From HXMU1420-13 sp034669965 (lineage in GTDB: Bacteria > Bacteroidota > Rhodothermia > Balneolales > Balneolaceae), in the NCBI GenBank assembly GCA_034669965.1, contig JAXMOK010000001.1, forward strand, positions 868,001 to 932,000: 64,000 bases of DNA, written 5' to 3'. The translations under genes were made by a program, and so were the position numbers. The notes beneath the pieces are model-generated. The model saw nothing but the letters and a program-made list of their open reading frames with translations. It searched no databases and had not been told where the DNA came from. Shown here piece by piece: positions 17,614 through 25,378 of this stretch (position 1 is the first letter of the stretch; each line of letters begins with the position of its first letter).

Positions 17614-19086
17614 TTATTTAATTAGTAACATCTTCTTGGTCTGTGTGAAATCACCAGTAGTTATAATGTATAGATAGACTCCACTAGTAAGATGTGAAGC
17701 ATCAAAATTCACCGTGTAATTACCATAGGTCTTATTCTCATTTACCAGAGTAGCAACTTTTTGGCCGAGTGCGTTAACGATTTCAAGTTTAACAAAGCTA
17801 GTTGTAGGAATTGAGAAACTTATATGAGTTGAAGGATTAAACGGATTTGGGTAATTCTGCTCTAATTTAAATTCTATTGGTGTTTCATATTGTTCCTCAA
17901 CACGATTTGTCGATTGAGTATTCTCTACAATTCTAAACCCAAAATGATCATTTCCTTTGAATTGCTCATCCGAAGCACGTGCAGCTGACTTAAGTGTGCT
18001 TTTATGATAATTCCACGAACCACCTCTTCTTACTTTCTTATTTGAAGAACTGTCTAGGTTAACTGGATCATTTACATTGCTAGTGTAGAAATCTTTAGAA
18101 TACCAGTCTTCACACCATTCCCAAACATTACCTGCCAAATTATAAACACCAAATGAGTTAGGTTCATTTAGTTTCACATTATAAACGTGATGTAACGCAG
18201 GATTTTCACTGGCATAATTCCAGTTAGCGCTAGAGCCATCTTCAGCCACATTTCCATCTGATGTTGCATATGTAAATTCATTACCCGCTTTTGCTGCGTA
18301 TTCCCACTGTGCTTCCGTTGGTAAGTCAACCGAATAGTACATTGCAAAAGCTTTGGCTCCATACCAACGAATGAAGGTAGCTGGCCATGATTTTATTTCC
18401 TTAAGAGTCGGAAGATTATTGGGATAGTCTTCTAATTGTGGCCATGAAGAATAATCATTTAACAGTACTGAGGTGTCTTCCTGTCGAGAGTTTGAGGTAT
18501 AATTGTAGTAATTAGTCAATGTTTGCCAATCAAAATCACTACTATTTCTAGGATCTTTTAAATAAAATTTCTCTCCATCTGCATTCTCTTCATTAAATCC
18601 AATAAAGGCAATATTCAATGGGTTTTCAGGTTCGATAACCCCGGTAAACGGATCGCCATCACCATCAGCATCGTCATGATCTTTCATCACTCGAGTACCG
18701 CTTAAATTATAAATCGCTTGATTTCTATAAATTTCTGGTGCCGTATCTGATCCATAAATAAGAGTAAACCCCATATCTGGCCCCGCGTTATTCGAAAGTT
18801 CGACTTTTAATAACCCTTCAGTATATGCTGAATTTAGAAAGTCGAGATACAGCTCATTTGTGATTTCTGTTACACTCATTCGAAAATCACTAACAGTAAC
18901 CTGATGTTCGGGTGCATCGAAAGAATTTGGTGGCCCTTGATATTCCGATTCTAGCTCACCCATTGTGAATGACCCTCCCGGGATATTTACAAATATCGAA
19001 TCCGGTAACGTTTGAGCCTCTACTGTTTGTCCAAATACCAAAACCATAAAAATTATGGTCATTTTTTTTAATACCCCTATATCCAT
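17614..19086 (-). CDS. Secreted FGE-sulfatase-domain protein with T9SS C-terminal sorting module
   Basis: This 490 aa protein has a signal peptide (about 1-25, ending VEAQ) and a formylglycine-generating-enzyme-like domain (about 28-400). FGE motifs include VNIPGGSFTMGE, LPTEAQWEYAAKAG, YNLAGNVWEWCEDWY and RRGGSWNYHKSTLKSAAR. The catalytic Cys pair of true FGEs is not seen in the last motif, so sulfatase-activating activity is unlikely. The last 80 residues form a type A sorting module (NYPNPFNPST ... LGQKVATLVNE ... SGVYLYI), which directs T9SS export and surface attachment. AT-rich; divergent from the 3-TM gene. Confidence 0.8.
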   Translation of the reverse strand: MDIGVLKKMTIIFMVLVFGQTVEAQTLPDSIFVNIPGGSFTMGELESEYQGPPNSFDAPEHQVTVSDFRMSVTEITNELYLDFLNSAYTEGLLKVELSNNAGPDMGFTLIYGSDTAPEIYRNQAIYNLSGTRVMKDHDDADGDGDPFTGVIEPENPLNIAFIGFNEENADGEKFYLKDPRNSSDFDWQTLTNYYNYTSNSRQEDTSVLLNDYSSWPQLEDYPNNLPTLKEIKSWPATFIRWYGAKAFAMYYSVDLPTEAQWEYAAKAGNEFTYATSDGNVAEDGSSANWNYASENPALHHVYNVKLNEPNSFGVYNLAGNVWEWCEDWYSKDFYTSNVNDPVNLDSSSNKKVRRGGSWNYHKSTLKSAARASDEQFKGNDHFGFRIVENTQSTNRVEEQYETPIEFKLEQNYPNPFNPSTHISFSIPTTSFVKLEIVNALGQKVATLVNENKTYGNYTVNFDASHLTSGVYLYIITTGDFTQTKKMLLIK

Positions 19087-19267
19087 GCTTTTCCTTTATT
19101 TTTGAAAATTGATCCCCACTTCTTTGATACAGAATTACCTAATAATCTACAGAAATGACATTACTTAACCGGAATAGAAATTCAATCATTGTATAACCAA
19201 AGACAATATTAATCTTATATACCTGTTTTAGTTGAGATTACATGTTACATTGCATATTGTCAATTAT

Positions 19268-19582
19268 ATGATCAAGTATTTATACAGAAAATTATGCATC
19301 AACTTAATTGCTGTTTCATTTCTTCTACTAGCACTTTTCATTTTTAATCCAAATTCTAATCTGAATAATGCTTTTTCAACTGTATTAAATTCTAAGGTTG
19401 GCTTATCTGCTTTATTCTGGGGCACATTATATTCCTCATTAATAACTTTTTTAGAGCTTAAGAGACGAAATGAAATTCCAATATTTGATAATTTTCAAAT
19501 CGATTTAAAAAAGCATCTGCTATTATTTGCCGCAATAGGACCGACAATTAAACTGGTAACGTTAGTTTTAACTATACTATGA
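19268..19582 (+). CDS. Small three-helix membrane protein upstream of a lone ABC ATPase
   Basis: I place the start at the ATG at 19268 (104 aa). An earlier TTG start would add a tail of no clear purpose. Three hydrophobic segments are visible: INLIAVSFLLLALFIF, LSALFWGTLYSSLITF, and KHLLLFAAIGPTIKLVTLVL. I do not recognise the family. The stop is 17 bp before the ATPase ATG, so it may be the membrane partner of that ATPase, although it is much smaller than a normal ABC permease. Very AT-rich, like its neighbours. Confidence 0.5.
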   Translation: MIKYLYRKLCINLIAVSFLLLALFIFNPNSNLNNAFSTVLNSKVGLSALFWGTLYSSLITFLELKRRNEIPIFDNFQIDLKKHLLLFAAIGPTIKLVTLVLTIL

Positions 19583-19598
19583 TCGAAAGTTCAAAGTC

Positions 19599-20219
19599 AT
19601 GTTTGTTTTAGATTCTATTCGAAAGAAAATTGGCCAAAAAACTATTCTTAATGGTTGTTACATAAAGTTTGAGAAAGGGAATATCACTTCATTAGTAGGC
19701 AATAATGGCAGCGGTAAAACTACTCTATTTAAAATCGCAGCAGGGCAAATTTCTTCCGATGAAGGCTTAACTGTAATTGATAATGCTAGATATCATAAGC
19801 CTCACAAATCCAGCCGTTACATATTTCTTGGATACTTGCCTCAGAAGTCGTTTTTAAACAAACACCAAAAAGTGAGTGCTTATCTGACACATTTCGATAA
19901 AGTGAATATCTATGATAGATTTATTGACTCAGTTAGGAAACATGAAATAAAAAAACTCTCATTTGGTGATCGTAGATATCTCGAAGCTATATTGATTCTT
20001 TCACTTGATCGGGAATACTATTTACTTGACGAGCCGTTTACAGGTCTCGAACCACTCAGGATTGAAGCCATAATTCAACTGTTAATTAACAAGAAAAATG
20101 AAGGCAAGGGCATATTACTTTCTGATCATTACAATCATTATGTAAAACAAATTTCGGATCATTCATATTTGATGGAAAATGGAATTTGTAAACCAATATC
20201 CTGTACGGCCAATTCATGA
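19599..20219 (+). CDS. ABC transporter ATP-binding protein, stop codon supplied by a palindromic repeat
   Basis: This 206 aa ATPase has Walker A GNNGSGKTT (about residues 34-42), Q-loop YLPQK, a signature motif LSFGDRR in place of LSGGQ, Walker B YYLLDEP and switch His in SDHYNH. It is a single-domain ABC ATPase without an obvious permease except the preceding 3-TM protein. The final codons (ACG GCC AAT TCA TGA) lie inside a GGCCAATTCATGAATTGGCC palindrome at 20207-20226. The repeat therefore supplies the C-terminal residues and stop. The original C terminus may have been longer. Confidence 0.75.
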   Translation: MFVLDSIRKKIGQKTILNGCYIKFEKGNITSLVGNNGSGKTTLFKIAAGQISSDEGLTVIDNARYHKPHKSSRYIFLGYLPQKSFLNKHQKVSAYLTHFDKVNIYDRFIDSVRKHEIKKLSFGDRRYLEAILILSLDREYYLLDEPFTGLEPLRIEAIIQLLINKKNEGKGILLSDHYNHYVKQISDHSYLMENGICKPISCTANS

Positions 20220-20226
20220 ATTGGCC
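20207..20226. repeat. Perfect 20 bp palindrome, copy 1
   Basis: GGCCAATTCATGAATTGGCC reads the same on both strands. This copy overlaps the 3' end of the ABC ATPase gene. Further copies or variants are at 20407-20426, 30340-30361 and 30905-30924. Confidence 0.85.
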
Positions 20227-20329
20227 CAGTACACAAAAGAGCATAAATCTTCTATTGTTCCAGCCCCTTTGTTTTGACATAAGAGATAAAAATCTCCTTC
20301 TTTGAATTGCATCGTGACAATATTCTCTC

Positions 20330-20360
20330 ATCGGTCAGACGAGAAATTCGTCAGACCGAT
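20330..20360. repeat. Inverted repeat ATCGGTCAGACG / CGTCAGACCGAT
   Basis: Arms of 12 bp (20330-20341 and 20349-20360, one mismatch) flank a 7 bp loop. It lies between the ABC gene and the tRNA and is distinct from the GGCCAATTC palindrome. Confidence 0.7.
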
Positions 20361-20406
20361 TATACAAGAACTCTCTTTGCCATTCATGTGAGCCCAATTC
20401 ACGTAA

Positions 20407-20426
20407 GGCCAATTCATGAATTGGCC
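20407..20426. repeat. Perfect 20 bp palindrome, copy 2
   Basis: This is identical to the copy at 20207-20226. It is followed 3 bp later by the C9/A9 homopolymer pair. Confidence 0.85.
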
Positions 20427-20483
20427 CTTCCCCCCCCCTAAAAAAAAAGCTCCCCAGAAAAATCTGAGAAGCTTTGCATTTTG

Positions 20484-20502
20484 TGTGGGCAATGAGGGAC
20501 TC
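20484..20502 (-). pseudogene. Partial duplicate of the tRNA-Val 3' end
   Basis: The 19 bases match the 3' end of the neighbouring tRNA-Val and the two bases after it (20610-20628) with one mismatch. A terminator-like hairpin precedes it, in the same arrangement as at the intact tRNA. It could be an attachment-site scar from an integrated element or the remnant of a second tRNA gene. Confidence 0.5.
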
Positions 20503-20571
20503 TGCCATAGGCATTCCTTAGGAAGAACCACCTGACCCCCAAAAGTGTAAACCATTCTTGATTTATCCCAT

Positions 20572-20602
20572 AAAAAAAGCCTCACCGTAAATACGGTAAG
20601 GC
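20572..20602 (-). terminator. Rho-independent terminator of tRNA-Val
   Basis: On the minus strand the tRNA 3' end is followed 9 nt later by a stem (GCCT-ACCGT / ACGGT-AGGC with one unpaired base on each side), a 4 nt loop and then seven T. Confidence 0.85.
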
Positions 20603-20611
20603 TTTAAAATG

Positions 20612-20686
20612 TGGGCGATGAGGGACTCGAACCCCCGACCCCCTCGGTGTAAACGAGGTGCTCTAAACCAACTGAGCTAATCGCCC
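20612..20686 (-). tRNA. tRNA-Val (anticodon UAC)
   Basis: This 75 nt cloverleaf has a 7 bp acceptor GGGCGAT/ATCGCCC, a D-stem GCTC/GAGC, an anticodon stem CCTCG/CGAGG with loop TTTACAC (anticodon TAC), and a T-stem GGGGG/CCCTC with TTCGAGT. The discriminator is A and CCA is not encoded. A terminator follows. The upstream side faces the fadI gene. Confidence 0.97.
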
Positions 20687-20762
20687 CATTGTTGAAGGGA
20701 GGCAAATATACGAGTATTTCAACCTCATCAAAAGAAAAAGTTAAGTAGATATTGATTATTTG

Positions 20763-20777
20763 GTTAACACTGTTAAC
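20763..20777. promoter_or_regulatory. Dyad GTTAACACTGTTAAC upstream of fadI
   Basis: Two GTTAAC half-sites separated by 3 bp lie 1 bp before TACCTTCG (20779-20786), a one-mismatch -7 box, and about 25 bp before the fadI ATG. This is the position expected of a repressor operator. The regulator is unknown. Confidence 0.4.
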
Positions 20778-20802
20778 TTACCTTCGAATTAATTCAACCC
20801 CT

Positions 20803-22107
20803 ATGCCAAATAAGTCGAAACAAGCAGGTGTTCCTGTTTTAGTTGATGGAGCACGTATTCCATTTCTAAAATCTTCTACTCAATACAAACATTTGATGGC
20901 CTACGACCTCGGTCGAATCGCAATCTCCGGTTTATTGGCTCGAAATGATCTTGATCCGAGTACCATCGATCAGATAATAATGGGTACGGTAATTCAGGAA
21001 GTGAAAACGAGTAATGTTGCACGTGAAAGTGCTCTTGGAGCCGGAATTCCAAATACCGTTCCAGCTCACACGGTGTCGATGGCGTGTATTTCTTCTAATC
21101 AAGCGATTACTTCGGGCATGGAAATGATTCGATCCGGTCAGGCTAAAATAGTATTGGCCGGCGGCACCGAAACGATGTCGGATATCCCTGTTCGCTTCAA
21201 AAAGAAATTCCGCCAAAAAGTGTTGGATGCCCGAAAGTATAAGTCGCCGCTTGAGTTCCTAAAGTTTTTTAAGGGATTGGGGATCAAAGATTTTCTACCC
21301 GAGCTCCCTGCTATCGCTGAGTTTTCTACCGGAGAAACCATGGGGAAATCGGCCGATCGAATGGCGGCTCGTTTTGGAGTGTCGCGCAGCGATCAAGATG
21401 AATTTGCTATGCGTTCGCATCACTTAGCAGCGAAAGCAACCGAGGAAGGATTGCTTAGTGATGAAGTTCTTGAAGTGCCCATCCCACCAAAATTTGAGTG
21501 TATAAAAACTGACAATGGTTTCCGGGCCGACACCACCATGGAGAAACTTGGAAAGCTTCGCCCGGCTTTCATCAAACCATATGGTACAATCACAGCGGGA
21601 AATGCCTCTTTTCTTACGGATGGCGCTTCAGCCTCGCTGATTATGGATGAACAAACTGCGCTCGATCTGGGATTGAAACCGAAGGCTTACTTACGGGAAT
21701 ATGTATATGTGAGCCAAGATCCCGGTGATGAACTATTGCTCGGCCCTGCCTATGCCACACCAAAAGTGTTGGATCGGATGGATTTGAGCTTAGAAGATAT
21801 TGACGTGTTTGAAGTACACGAAGCATTTGCCGGACAAGTTCTCGCGGTGTTGAATGCACTTGATTCGGATGATTTTGCCAAAAAATCGTTGGGTAAAAAC
21901 CAGAAAGTCGGGCGAATCCCGATGGACAAAATGAACACTCTAGGTGGCTCACTTTCTTTAGGGCATCCATTTGGAGCCACCGGTGTTCGTTTGGTTACTA
22001 CCGCTGCCAATCGATTGATTCGCGAAGATGGAAGGTACGCTCTGGTTACTGCTTGCGCTGCCGGCGGCCAAGGTCACGCGATCGTATTGGAGAAGTATGA
22101 ATCGTAA
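20803..22107 (+). CDS. fadI: Acetyl-CoA acyltransferase (thiolase), fatty-acid beta-oxidation
   Basis: This thiolase cleaves 3-ketoacyl-CoA with CoA, the last step of each beta-oxidation round. It is 434 aa from the ATG at 20803; an upstream TTG would add 17 residues that overlap the promoter. The nucleophile C95 lies in VSMACISSNQA. The other catalytic residues are in VHEAFAGQ, GGSLSLGHPFGATG and CAAGGQGHA. The length and an internal insertion resemble FadI / trifunctional-protein beta rather than short thiolases. fadJ lies downstream on the same strand, so the two probably form a complex. Confidence 0.9.
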   Translation: MPNKSKQAGVPVLVDGARIPFLKSSTQYKHLMAYDLGRIAISGLLARNDLDPSTIDQIIMGTVIQEVKTSNVARESALGAGIPNTVPAHTVSMACISSNQAITSGMEMIRSGQAKIVLAGGTETMSDIPVRFKKKFRQKVLDARKYKSPLEFLKFFKGLGIKDFLPELPAIAEFSTGETMGKSADRMAARFGVSRSDQDEFAMRSHHLAAKATEEGLLSDEVLEVPIPPKFECIKTDNGFRADTTMEKLGKLRPAFIKPYGTITAGNASFLTDGASASLIMDEQTALDLGLKPKAYLREYVYVSQDPGDELLLGPAYATPKVLDRMDLSLEDIDVFEVHEAFAGQVLAVLNALDSDDFAKKSLGKNQKVGRIPMDKMNTLGGSLSLGHPFGATGVRLVTTAANRLIREDGRYALVTACAAGGQGHAIVLEKYES

Positions 22108-22183
22108 AAAGTCTCGACCTCTTATGTCTACTCCTTATCAAGAAGAAGGACTCGTTGATATGATGATGAGTAAAATTATTAAG

Positions 22184-22220
22184 CTCCCTCTCCTTGCGAA
22201 GGAGAGGGTCGGGGTGAGGT
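22184..22220. repeat. Palindromic intergenic repeat (CCCTCTCCTT-gcg-AAGGAGAGGG)
   Basis: A perfect 10 bp stem (22186-22195 with 22199-22208) and 3 nt loop is followed by TCGGGGTGAGGT. This is a dispersed repeat form I recognise from many bacterial genomes. It lies between fadI and fadJ and could modulate transcript stability. Confidence 0.75.
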
Positions 22221-22289
22221 CGTCATCAAAAAATTCATTCAACTTTTAACCAGATTCTGCTTCAAATGCGGAATAACAAGCATACAACC

Positions 22290-24401
22290 ATGAGCTACAT
22301 CCAACAAGAAATAATAGATTCTGTGGCGATCTTCAGCCTCGACAAACCCGGCGAGAAAGTAAACACACTGGATGAAGCCATGATGCAGCAATTTAGTGAG
22401 CTACTTGATTCTGTTGAGCAGGATGATGCTGTTACCGGGATCGTTCTCATCAGCAAGAAAAAGGACAATTTTATTGCCGGTGCCGATATCGAGATGTTTA
22501 AAACTCGGGAAAGTGCAAAGGACTTGGAACAACTGAGTTTGGATGGGCATACCATACTTAATCGAATTTCCGATTTCAAAAAACCGGTCGTGGTAGCGAT
22601 TCATGGAAGTTGTATGGGTGGTGGATTAGAGCTCTCACTGGCGTGTCATTACAGGATTGCATCCAATCACAAAAAGACGGTGTTAGCGTTGCCGGAGGTG
22701 AAACTCGGCGTGATACCAGGCACCGGAGGAACACAGCGACTCCCTCGATTGGTCGGCATCCAAAAAGCACTTGCATACATGCTTACCGGAAGGAATATTT
22801 ACTCTTACAGTGCCAAGAAAATTGGTTTGGTTGATGAACTCATCCACAAAGATGCGCTCGAAGATGTGGCGATTAAAGCAGTAAAGAAACTGTCAATATC
22901 GGGTAAAGCTGAGCGAAAAGATCGTCGTTCAATGGTTGAGAAAATGTTGGAAGGAAACCCAATTGGTCGAAGCATCATTTTTTCACAAGCTCGCAAAAAA
23001 ACGCTTGGACAAACCAAGGGGAATTATCCGGCGCCAATGTATATCATCGATTCGGTGGAGTACGGATACAAAAACGGACTTAAAAAAGGGCTGGAAAACG
23101 AAGCCAAAATTTTTGGCGAAGCCGGTGCAACACCTGAATCACGTGCATTGGTAAATCTTTTTTTTGGGATGACCGACGCCAAGAAAAACCCGCTAGAACC
23201 AGAGATCAAGCCCGTAAAAACCATTGGAATATTAGGTGCAGGACTGATGGGAGCAGGAATTGCAGATGTGAGCATCAATAAGGGGAAATTCTCGGTGCTG
23301 CTAAAAGATCGCACTATGGAAGATGCCGCAAAAGGCGAGAAAGCCATTTGGGATGACCTCAATAAAAAGACCATAAAACGCATACTCACCGATTTCGAAC
23401 GGGATCAGATATTCAGCAGAGTCACGGGAACTGATTCGTATGATGCGTTTGGTAAAGCGGAGGTGGTGATCGAAGCTGTTTTTGAAGATCTGGACCTGAA
23501 ACGACGAATTGTTGCAGAAGTGGAAGCGAACACCAACGACGATTGTATTTTTGCAACGAACACTTCCTCCTTACCGATTTCGGAAATTGCAAAAGGGGCT
23601 AAACGTCCAGAAAATATTATAGGGATGCACTACTTCTCCCCCGTTCAAAAAATGCCTCTGCTTGAAATTATCACTAGCGATAAGACGGCCGATTGGGTAA
23701 CTGCCACCGCTTACGACATTGGCGTGAAGCAAGGCAAAACCGTGATTGTGGTGGGTGACGGTCCCGGTTTTTACACCACGAGAATCCTCGCTCCATATAT
23801 GAATGAAGCACTGTTATTGTTGGAAGAAGGCTCATCGATCGAGTTTTTGGATTCTGTGATGAAGAAATTTGGTTATCCCGTTGGACCAATGGCACTGCTT
23901 GATGAGGTGGGTATGGATGTAGGCGCGCATGTGGGCGAAACGATGGCTCCGATGTTCGATGCTCGCGGTGGAAAGTCATCCACCAAAGCAAAAGAATTGA
24001 TGGAAGCTGGCTACCTCGGTCGAAAAAATAAAAAAGGATTGTACACCTACGAATCCAAAAAGAAGCAGGTGAATTCTGAAATTTACCAGCATTTTGGAGG
24101 CTCAAATCGTATTAATTCCGATGCCGATTACACCCAACTTCGTATGGCATTAATGATGGTGAACGAAGCGGCCTATTGCTTGCAAGAAGGTATCCTCAAA
24201 TCGCCCACCGATGGCGACTTAGGCGCGATTCTGGGTTTAGGATTCCCACCCTTTACCGGCGGACCGTTTCGCTACGTGGATTATGCCGGCATCGAGAATG
24301 TGGTGGATCGTATGCATCAATTCACCGATCGATTTGGCGTTCGATTTACACCAGCTCCAATTTTAGTTGATATGGCAAAAGAAGGAAAGACTTTTTATTG
24401 A
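22290..24401 (+). CDS. fadJ: Bifunctional enoyl-CoA hydratase / 3-hydroxyacyl-CoA dehydrogenase
   Basis: This 703 aa multifunctional beta-oxidation subunit has an N-terminal crotonase domain (about 1-190: IAGADIEMF, GSCMGGGLELSLACHY, PGTGGTQRLPRL). A Rossmann 3-hydroxyacyl-CoA dehydrogenase follows (TIGILGAGLMGAGIAD near 315, then FATNTSSLPI and GMHYFSPVQKMPLLEI), and then two C-terminal dehydrogenase domains. It hydrates enoyl-CoA and oxidises the product with NAD+. I use the ATG at 22290 (MSYIQQE). An in-frame ATG at 22266 would add eight residues. Confidence 0.9.
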   Translation: MSYIQQEIIDSVAIFSLDKPGEKVNTLDEAMMQQFSELLDSVEQDDAVTGIVLISKKKDNFIAGADIEMFKTRESAKDLEQLSLDGHTILNRISDFKKPVVVAIHGSCMGGGLELSLACHYRIASNHKKTVLALPEVKLGVIPGTGGTQRLPRLVGIQKALAYMLTGRNIYSYSAKKIGLVDELIHKDALEDVAIKAVKKLSISGKAERKDRRSMVEKMLEGNPIGRSIIFSQARKKTLGQTKGNYPAPMYIIDSVEYGYKNGLKKGLENEAKIFGEAGATPESRALVNLFFGMTDAKKNPLEPEIKPVKTIGILGAGLMGAGIADVSINKGKFSVLLKDRTMEDAAKGEKAIWDDLNKKTIKRILTDFERDQIFSRVTGTDSYDAFGKAEVVIEAVFEDLDLKRRIVAEVEANTNDDCIFATNTSSLPISEIAKGAKRPENIIGMHYFSPVQKMPLLEIITSDKTADWVTATAYDIGVKQGKTVIVVGDGPGFYTTRILAPYMNEALLLLEEGSSIEFLDSVMKKFGYPVGPMALLDEVGMDVGAHVGETMAPMFDARGGKSSTKAKELMEAGYLGRKNKKGLYTYESKKKQVNSEIYQHFGGSNRINSDADYTQLRMALMMVNEAAYCLQEGILKSPTDGDLGAILGLGFPPFTGGPFRYVDYAGIENVVDRMHQFTDRFGVRFTPAPILVDMAKEGKTFY

Positions 24402-24434
24402 TAGCTAGAAAGGCTTTGTTGTAATATGCTCGGA

Positions 24435-24486
24435 GTGGTGTAACCACCCCGTCCACCGTTAGGTGGACACCCCTCCAGTGGAGGGG
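24435..24486. repeat. Three consecutive small hairpins downstream of fadJ
   Basis: The hairpins are GTGGT-gta-ACCAC (24435-24447), GTCCACC-gtta-GGTGGAC (24451-24468) and CCCCTCC-agt-GGAGGGG (24470-24486). The block resembles a compound dispersed repeat. It may act as a 3' stabilising or weak terminating structure for fadJ. Confidence 0.75.
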
Positions 24487-24519
24487 AATTTATAATTTCG
24501 AACTAACTAATTACCGTCA

Positions 24520-24538
24520 CCCCGGACTTGATCCGGGG
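24520..24538. repeat. CCCCGGA-cttga-TCCGGGG palindromic repeat
   Basis: A perfect 7 bp GC-rich stem with a 5 nt loop, flanked by GTCA and TCTC. This sequence class is common as an intergenic palindrome in several bacterial phyla. It is separate from the block at 24435-24486. Confidence 0.75.
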
Positions 24539-24652
24539 TCTCCCACTAGCATTTTAAAGAAACAAAGAAGGGTGTAATGTTGTGTTGATCGATAAATCAT
24601 TACGATTTTTTGATATGCCCTTTGTCCAAATGCTTCTATATTTAGGCAGTTT

Positions 24653-25378
24653 ATGCCTACCGGAATAAAATATCTCTTAGTCGCTTTAACAGCAGTAATC
24701 CCTATTACCATTTCTGCACAAGGCATTCAGGTAAAAGCCATCGAGATTTATGGACAGAGCCTGAACGGGACCAGCGATTTCGGTGATCTAAGCTCGACAA
24801 TAAACAATACCCGAAGCCCTATTTTGTTTAGGACCGACGGGCTTACCGAGTTAGGAGAAGCATCCGCCCAAAGAACCAATGCGTTTGCAATCGATTTTCA
24901 CATTACCAGAAAGGGAATTGTAGTTCACGAATATATACTTGGGATTCAATCCGGAACTATTGAAACCGATTTCACGACTACAGCTTCTATCGTTTATGAT
25001 TCGTTGACCACAACCACTTCTATTACTAATGTGAGTGAATATTTTAAACTAAAAGCGGGCTACCAACGGCTTTTCCGATCAGATAAAAAACTGAAATTCA
25101 CTGTTGGTGGATTATTGGTTGTAGGCATTCCTATTTCTTCAATGACCACACAACAAATTGTAACTTCGTTCGGCACCGACTCCTTTGTTTTCTTTGGGAA
25201 AAAATCGGTGGCACTCGGTTTTTCCCTCCCCCTTTCTGCGCGCCTGAAAGTGATTAATAATGTTTCTCTTAGTCTGACCAGCAGACCAACATTGTTGGTG
25301 CATGGTGTGGATGGAAACTTCTCTTCTACCCTATTTAGAGGAACCAATTTAGCCTTTCACTTTAAACTGCGCGATTAA
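24653..25378 (+). CDS. Signal-peptide protein, probable outer-membrane beta-barrel
   Basis: This 241 aa protein has a cleavable signal (about 1-22, ending TISAQ). The rest is rich in alternating hydrophobic strands such as LKFTVGGLLVVGIPI and LRD-terminal NLAFHFKLRD, as in small outer-membrane barrels. I do not recognise a named family. Its stop overlaps the TonB-receptor start (TAATG), so it is the first gene of a three-gene outer-membrane operon and may be an accessory of the receptor. Confidence 0.6.
   Translation: MPTGIKYLLVALTAVIPITISAQGIQVKAIEIYGQSLNGTSDFGDLSSTINNTRSPILFRTDGLTELGEASAQRTNAFAIDFHITRKGIVVHEYILGIQSGTIETDFTTTASIVYDSLTTTTSITNVSEYFKLKAGYQRLFRSDKKLKFTVGGLLVVGIPISSMTTQQIVTSFGTDSFVFFGKKSVALGFSLPLSARLKVINNVSLSLTSRPTLLVHGVDGNFSSTLFRGTNLAFHFKLRD

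Larger units (their letters stand above)
20220..20571. other. Repeat-rich noncoding stretch between the ABC ATPase and tRNA-Val
   Basis: No credible gene is seen in this roughly 350 bp. It contains part of one palindrome, the GTCAGACC inverted repeat, a second palindrome (20407-20426), a run of nine C (20430-20438) followed closely by nine A, a terminator-like AAAAAAAAAGCT...AGCTTT element (20440-20475), and a fragment of a tRNA 3' end. It has the look of decayed mobile DNA at a tRNA locus. Confidence 0.6.

Noticed and set aside
20430..20448. C9 and A9 runs as a phase-variation switch
   Set aside because: They lie in noncoding DNA with no promoter or reading frame to switch. Length may also be affected by sequencing error.
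20328..20585. Minus-strand 85-codon frame beside tRNA-Val
   Set aside because: It is made of palindromes, homopolymers and the tRNA fragment. Repeated GQFMNWPY segments in two frames come from the palindrome, not from a protein family.
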